DNA of 64,000 nt from Neoechinorhynchus agilis. Lineage: Eukaryota; Acanthocephala. The notes under the pieces are model-generated. The model was not told the DNA's origin. It did no database searches and saw nothing but the letters and a program-made list of their open reading frames with translations. This document shows, piece by piece, positions 57,750-64,000 of this stretch. Positions within the stretch are counted from its first letter, which is position 1. Every line of letters starts with the position of its first letter. Position numbers and translations under genes: made by a program. The stretch covers positions 11,904,001-11,968,000 of the forward strand of contig CM121342.1 in assembly GCA_051530055.1 (NCBI GenBank). Reading direction: 5' to 3'.

Positions 57750-59084
57750 CTGCCACTAAAAGTCCAAATATATGTAATTCTAACGAACCCAAAATAAGTA
57801 AACGCGGGGATGAAAATTTTTCCATTCTTTAGTCATAAAGCACGATAGTGACTTAAAATACGATCCGGATGCCGATGAATTCAGATTCGACCGTCGGCTT
57901 CAAAAAAGGTTTGCCAATTGCGATGTAAGGAACAAACTTTAAGGACTAAATCGAACAACCGCTTACTCCCGCATTATAAAAATGACATTTTGTAAAATCA
58001 AAAGGAAACTCGCTTTTCATGGAAAGCAATCGATTGAATTTTTATAGAATTGACAGTAGAAACAAAGATTTGTGGACGTAAAAAGACAATTTTCATCTTT
58101 AAGTCTGGGTAGTCGGAACACCCAGAAATCATCATCCGGGAAAAAATCCATTAAAATTTATAGACGCTGATGACGTCATTTAGCCGGAAGAAAGCCGAGA
58201 AAGGTGTGTATGTAGGATGATAGGTGCATTCAATTGTCCGGCAATCAATTCCCAGTGGATGCATCGTACCTTTACTTTTGCAATGTGTTTGCATCTTTCC
58301 CCACTTCCAGGATCTTCCGGACGAATTTCTTTGTTTTCCACCTCGTGGTTTTGATCAGAGGATGAGCGATGAGCACTTCTTAATTTCCACACCACTTGGT
58401 CTCGAAATGTTGCAGAGCACCAAGAAGGTGACCGACTCGGACTTGCGTCCTCACCTATGTCCTTCATCACTTTTCGACAATGTTTTTTGTAATTTTGCAG
58501 AAAAACCCGATGTCAATGGCGCGGTACGACCACCCAGAAAATCCTAAAATTTGTATTATCCGCTAGTGAGGAATTATACTTCGATTTTTCAAGATCTAGT
58601 TACGTTTCTTCCGGCTCTTTAGCGCGTTTCTAAATGTATTTTCTTTAAAAAGGACATCGAGAATTCATCAGGGTATTCTTCTATGTGTTCCTGATTGAGA
58701 ACAATATGATTATTTGTATTGCTTTCCATCACAAAAAGAACAGGGAATGAGGACCTCAATCCTGAGATACGATTGCTTTACCTTGGAAAGTCAAAACCAA
58801 TGCGTTGCAAAACTAGAAGTTGAGACGACGGTGAATCCGGGTCCACCATTTAGTAGTCGCCGCTGATTTTCTGATCGCCTTTAAAGACATTGACGGGAGT
58901 CCCTTTTGTCCACTAATGTTCCGAGTTTTTAACAGAAGGCTGGGTTAGATTTGTGATCAGTATTAGATCGTCAATAGTCTTTTCAGTGTACTGAGTTCAT
59001 CCGCCCCGATGCTGGCATCGAAGATAAAACTGTGCGTGGATTATTCTCATTTAGCTACAAGTTCTTCAATTTTTCCAGAATTAG
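57750..59084. other. Divergent intergenic region between SET1 and DHX15
   Basis: About 1.3 kb between the start codons of two divergent genes. A minus-strand frame at 58180-58470 ends near a donor-like AAAAGGTAAAG and could be a 5' exon of SET1, but shows no family sequence. A plus-strand frame over the same bases is equally unsupported. A splice-site-like TTTTTCCAG sits directly before the DHX15 ATG. Confidence 0.45.
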
Positions 59085-61679
<2,595 letters not shown>

Positions 61680-61737
61680 TATGGTATGTAAGGGGGCGGA
61701 ATTGTCGTTCATATTAATAATAACACGTTTTATTATT

Positions 61738-61743
61738 GAATAA
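61738..61743 (+). terminator. Polyadenylation signal of DHX15
   Basis: AATAAA about 60 bp after the stop codon, in an AT-rich run. Confidence 0.6.
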
Positions 61744-61759
61744 AGAAGAGGAATCATGC

Positions 61760-62165
61760 GCCCCTGGGTTCTCATGAACACTCGATTACCCGAGTTCTGC
61801 GGGTCCGGTCAAGTGGGAAAGTTGGTGGTTATTGTTTGTAGGGGAGTTTGTGAGGTTGGGTCTTTCCTCAAGTTAATTCCGGAGTCTTGATATCCGAGAA
61901 GATTGGGTAGTGCGAAAAAGGAGCGGAGGTGTGTAAAGGTGCGAGGTTTAGGGAGGATAAAACGAATTGGGATTAAGAGTGCTGTGCTCGTGTGAAAAGG
62001 GAGCGGTATGTGGTCGAAAGGAATATCCATCATTTTTATTGCAAATCGAAGGGTTTGCCGAAGCGTTAAGAAAACCACGGGACCCTTTAGTTGCAGCCAC
62101 GAATAGGGTGGCCGGCACAAGAATTAATGAAAATGTTTCTGAAACCCATAGTCTGATCAACGTTT
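61760..62165 (-). mobile_element. CR1/Jockey-like LINE, 3' end copy 1
   Basis: The minus strand reads APFSHEHSTLNPNSFYPP in the terminal RT region. Its 3' flank, GGGTTCTCATGAACACTCGA (plus strand, near 61765), recurs in the second copy at 62745-63170. 5'-truncated and frame-broken. Confidence 0.6.
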
Positions 62166-62169
62166 TTGT

Positions 62170-62740
62170 ATTGATGTATCCGTTGAGACATACATTTCCA
62201 GTTCTTTACTACTTTTCTCTTGCGATCTGGTAAGATTTATCGTTAATTCCCGATCCTGGAATTGCTATTTCTGTCGCGCGCAGAACACGAAAATCTCCCT
62301 AGTGAACTGGGAAAGAAGTTTGTCGCTACGCCGAGTCAGAAACTTTAACCACCAGGATTCCGGTCATTACGCGACAGATATCTTCGTCAAATTCGCCAAC
62401 TCATTTTTCGGACCCTAGGGGAAATCATAGTGAGGCGCATTTTTTGCGAAGTCGTCTAGATTCAAAATAACGAGCGGCGGTGATAGGATGTGGTTAGCTC
62501 GTTAATCGTTTTGCTGAGCACCAGCTCGAGAGGTTTTCACAATGTCGCCAAATATAAAGTAGCTGTTTATACATCGCAACGAGTGTTAATAAGCTCGGGA
62601 ACTCCTATTCAATGCAGCTAATGAATGCATGGCGACTAATCGAATTAAAGGCTCTCGTGAGGCCTATCTTGACTATAGTAGAAGGACCTTCGGTAAAACA
62701 CCTTGCAGCATCGATAATAATAGATACAAAATATAGGACC
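62170..62740. other. Spacer between two LINE ends, nothing recognised
   Basis: No frame or repeat that I can name. Confidence 0.45.
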
Positions 62741-62744
62741 GGTG

Positions 62745-63170
62745 TACCCTTGGGTCCTCATAAGCACTCGAGTTAATAGTTGTTCAAAAAATAAATTCGG
62801 ATCCGTTCAGGTGGGAATTGACGGATATTGTTTGTAGGAGCGCTTGTAAGGTTGGTAATGGAGTGTAGATATAGGTGGGTGCGAGGTCGAGGGAGGAAGA
62901 AACGAATTAGGATTACGAGTGTTGTGCTCATGAGAAAAGGGGCGGGTGAGGGAAGGTAACATAAAACAGAAGTAAAATTTAGATAGATCGGGTGAAGGGA
63001 TTCCTAAATGGCGGAGATGTTTAAGGAGATAAATTTTAAAGGTGTTGAGCTTGAGGGAGAAAGTGATGTGCGAGTCCAATTTCAAATTTGATTGAAATTG
63101 GAGACCCAGAATTCTGAGGGGAAGGCGACTCATTGGATATATGCTTGTTAAAGTTGCTTTGAAATTTTAC
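62745..63170 (-). mobile_element. CR1/Jockey-like LINE, 3' end copy 2
   Basis: A minus-strand frame (63133-62807) reads LPLRILGLQFQSNLKLDSHI, then LLKHLRHLGIPSPDLSKFY, and PFSHEHNTRNPNSFLPPSTS at the end, a typical LINE RT C-terminus. Closely related to the copy at 61760-62165. Confidence 0.65.
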
Positions 63171-63561
63171 TGAGCGAATGAAGTCAAAGCAACGGCAAAA
63201 ATGTCTTTATAACACAATTTTAGCACATCTTCAAAGAATTTTAAGCGTCTTTGTGCTCTAAAATATAAAAGCGATTAATGATTTTCTAGAACTATTTGAT
63301 GGAAGTTGCGAATCCACTAGTGACGAACTTATGTTTCAAAGGGAATCACGTTTTAAAGGCAAATGAAGTGAATTAGATGAACACAGAACGTAAAACTTTT
63401 TCGAAAATTGAATTTAGCACACAAATCTCACAAGCAAACTTATACGATTTTCAAGCAAATAAATTGCTGATTTTTTCTCACAAACAATTGGTTGTCGATC
63501 AACTCAGGAAAATGGGTGAAATCCCCCATTCCGAATGCATACAAAATACGGGAAAACGACT
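63171..63561. other. 3' flank of uS19, nothing recognised
   Basis: AT-rich, with one unsupported short frame at 63377-63634 overlapping the uS19 end. Confidence 0.45.
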
Positions 63562-64000
63562 TTACTTTAGAGGAATAAATCTGGACGACTTGGTTGCACC
63601 AATACCAGCCCTTCCATGTTTGACTGGTTTGTAGGTTATTGAAAACTCACCCAAATAATGGCCGATCATTTCGGGCTTAATTTCTACCTGAGTGAACTGT
63701 TTTCCATTATAAATACCGATGACATTTCCGACCATTTCGGGTACAATGACCATGTTCCTCAAATGAGTCTTAACACATGCGGGTTTCTCCAGTGGAGCCG
63801 TGTTCGCTTTTGCTTTCGCTAACTTTCTCAACAACAAGTCACAATCCTTACCAAGCGAACGACCGAATCGTCGACGAATTCGAGCAGGGAAAAGCTGCGC
63901 GAGCTCCGGCTGGCTCATTTCGAGCAACTTGTCCAAATCTACACCTCGATAACTGAACCTTTTGAACGTACGTCGCTTCTTGTCTTCGAGAGCTGCTGCT
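63562..64000 (-). CDS. rps15: Small-subunit ribosomal protein uS19 (RPS15), 5' end outside window
   Basis: uS19 lies in the head of the 40S subunit near the decoding site. The frame is open to the window edge and reads [20 protein letters not shown], then [60 protein letters not shown] and ends SSRFIPLK at the stop 63562-63564. The 145 visible residues cover almost the whole protein (human 145). Only a few N-terminal residues and possibly a first exon are missing. Confidence 0.97.
   Translation of the reverse strand, partial: AAALEDKKRRTFKRFSYRGVDLDKLLEMSQPELAQLFPARIRRRFGRSLGKDCDLLLRKLAKAKANTAPLEKPACVKTHLRNMVIVPEMVGNVIGIYNGKQFTQVEIKPEMIGHYLGEFSITYKPVKHGRAGIGATKSSRFIPLK

Noticed and set aside
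58180-58547. Overlapping frames on both strands in the SET1-DHX15 spacer
   Set aside because: Neither shows a family motif. The donor-like site on the minus strand is weak evidence for a 5' exon only.

Overview
Overall. The window reads as nuclear DNA of an animal with a compact, intron-bearing genome. Conserved host genes include BACURD/KCTD, MRE11, an ATR-like protein, a Rab, a Rac-like GTPase, AP endonuclease, SET1, DHX15/Prp43 and ribosomal protein uS19. Most introns that can be placed exactly are 43-57 nt with GT-AG ends. Genes stand among dense retroelements: Penelope-like elements (PLEs) with GIY-YIG domains, LINEs with a restriction-like endonuclease, CR1/Jockey-like LINEs and a Mag-type LTR fossil. 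Tiny introns plus this repeat mix suggest an early-branching (Trichinella/Trichuris-like) nematode. That is an inference, not a proof.

Layout. 1-7260 is a retroelement nest: an LTR fossil carrying two small PLE-end insertions, then PLE and LINE relics nested in each other. 7270-12928 (+) is a full-length ABCC-type transporter. 13025-16186 is a composite block bounded by ~300-bp inverted repeats. 16876-17971 (-) is a KCTD/BACURD gene. 18-22.5 kb holds PLE debris and a 1.6-kb, 15-bp minisatellite. 22994-28813 (-) holds MRE11 and, just upstream on the same strand, an ATR-like gene with no kinase domain in the window. 29.1-36.5 kb holds two head-to-head copies of one LINE plus a CR1-like LINE. 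36939-37682 (-) is a Rab, abutting a 3-kb satellite of ~236-bp units. 41.2 kb holds a secreted protein gene. 44.4 kb (+) is AP endonuclease. 46.9-47.8 kb (-) is a Rac-like GTPase. 49.8 and 51.9 kb (+) are two near-identical proteins resembling the zinc-binding region of Emi1/Rca1 APC/C inhibitors. 55.3-57.7 kb (-) is SET1. 59.1-61.7 kb (+) is DHX15. 63.6-64 kb (-) is uS19, cut by the window end.

Most interesting signal. Four introns in three highly conserved genes (two in DHX15, one in AP endonuclease, one in the Rac-like gene) cannot be removed with GT-AG ends in a way that keeps the family alignment. The segments that must be removed to keep it carry inverted repeats close to both ends, so the ends could pair in RNA. 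Canonical alternatives exist, but they insert 6-15 extra residues or need a 28-nt intron. This looks like a class of non-conventional, stem-bounded introns beside ordinary short GT-AG introns. cDNA would settle it.

Functional links. MRE11 and the ATR-like gene lie in tandem (double-strand-break sensing and checkpoint signalling). The paired Emi1-like genes would act in APC/C control. SET1 and DHX15 are divergent neighbours sharing a ~1.3-kb intergenic region.
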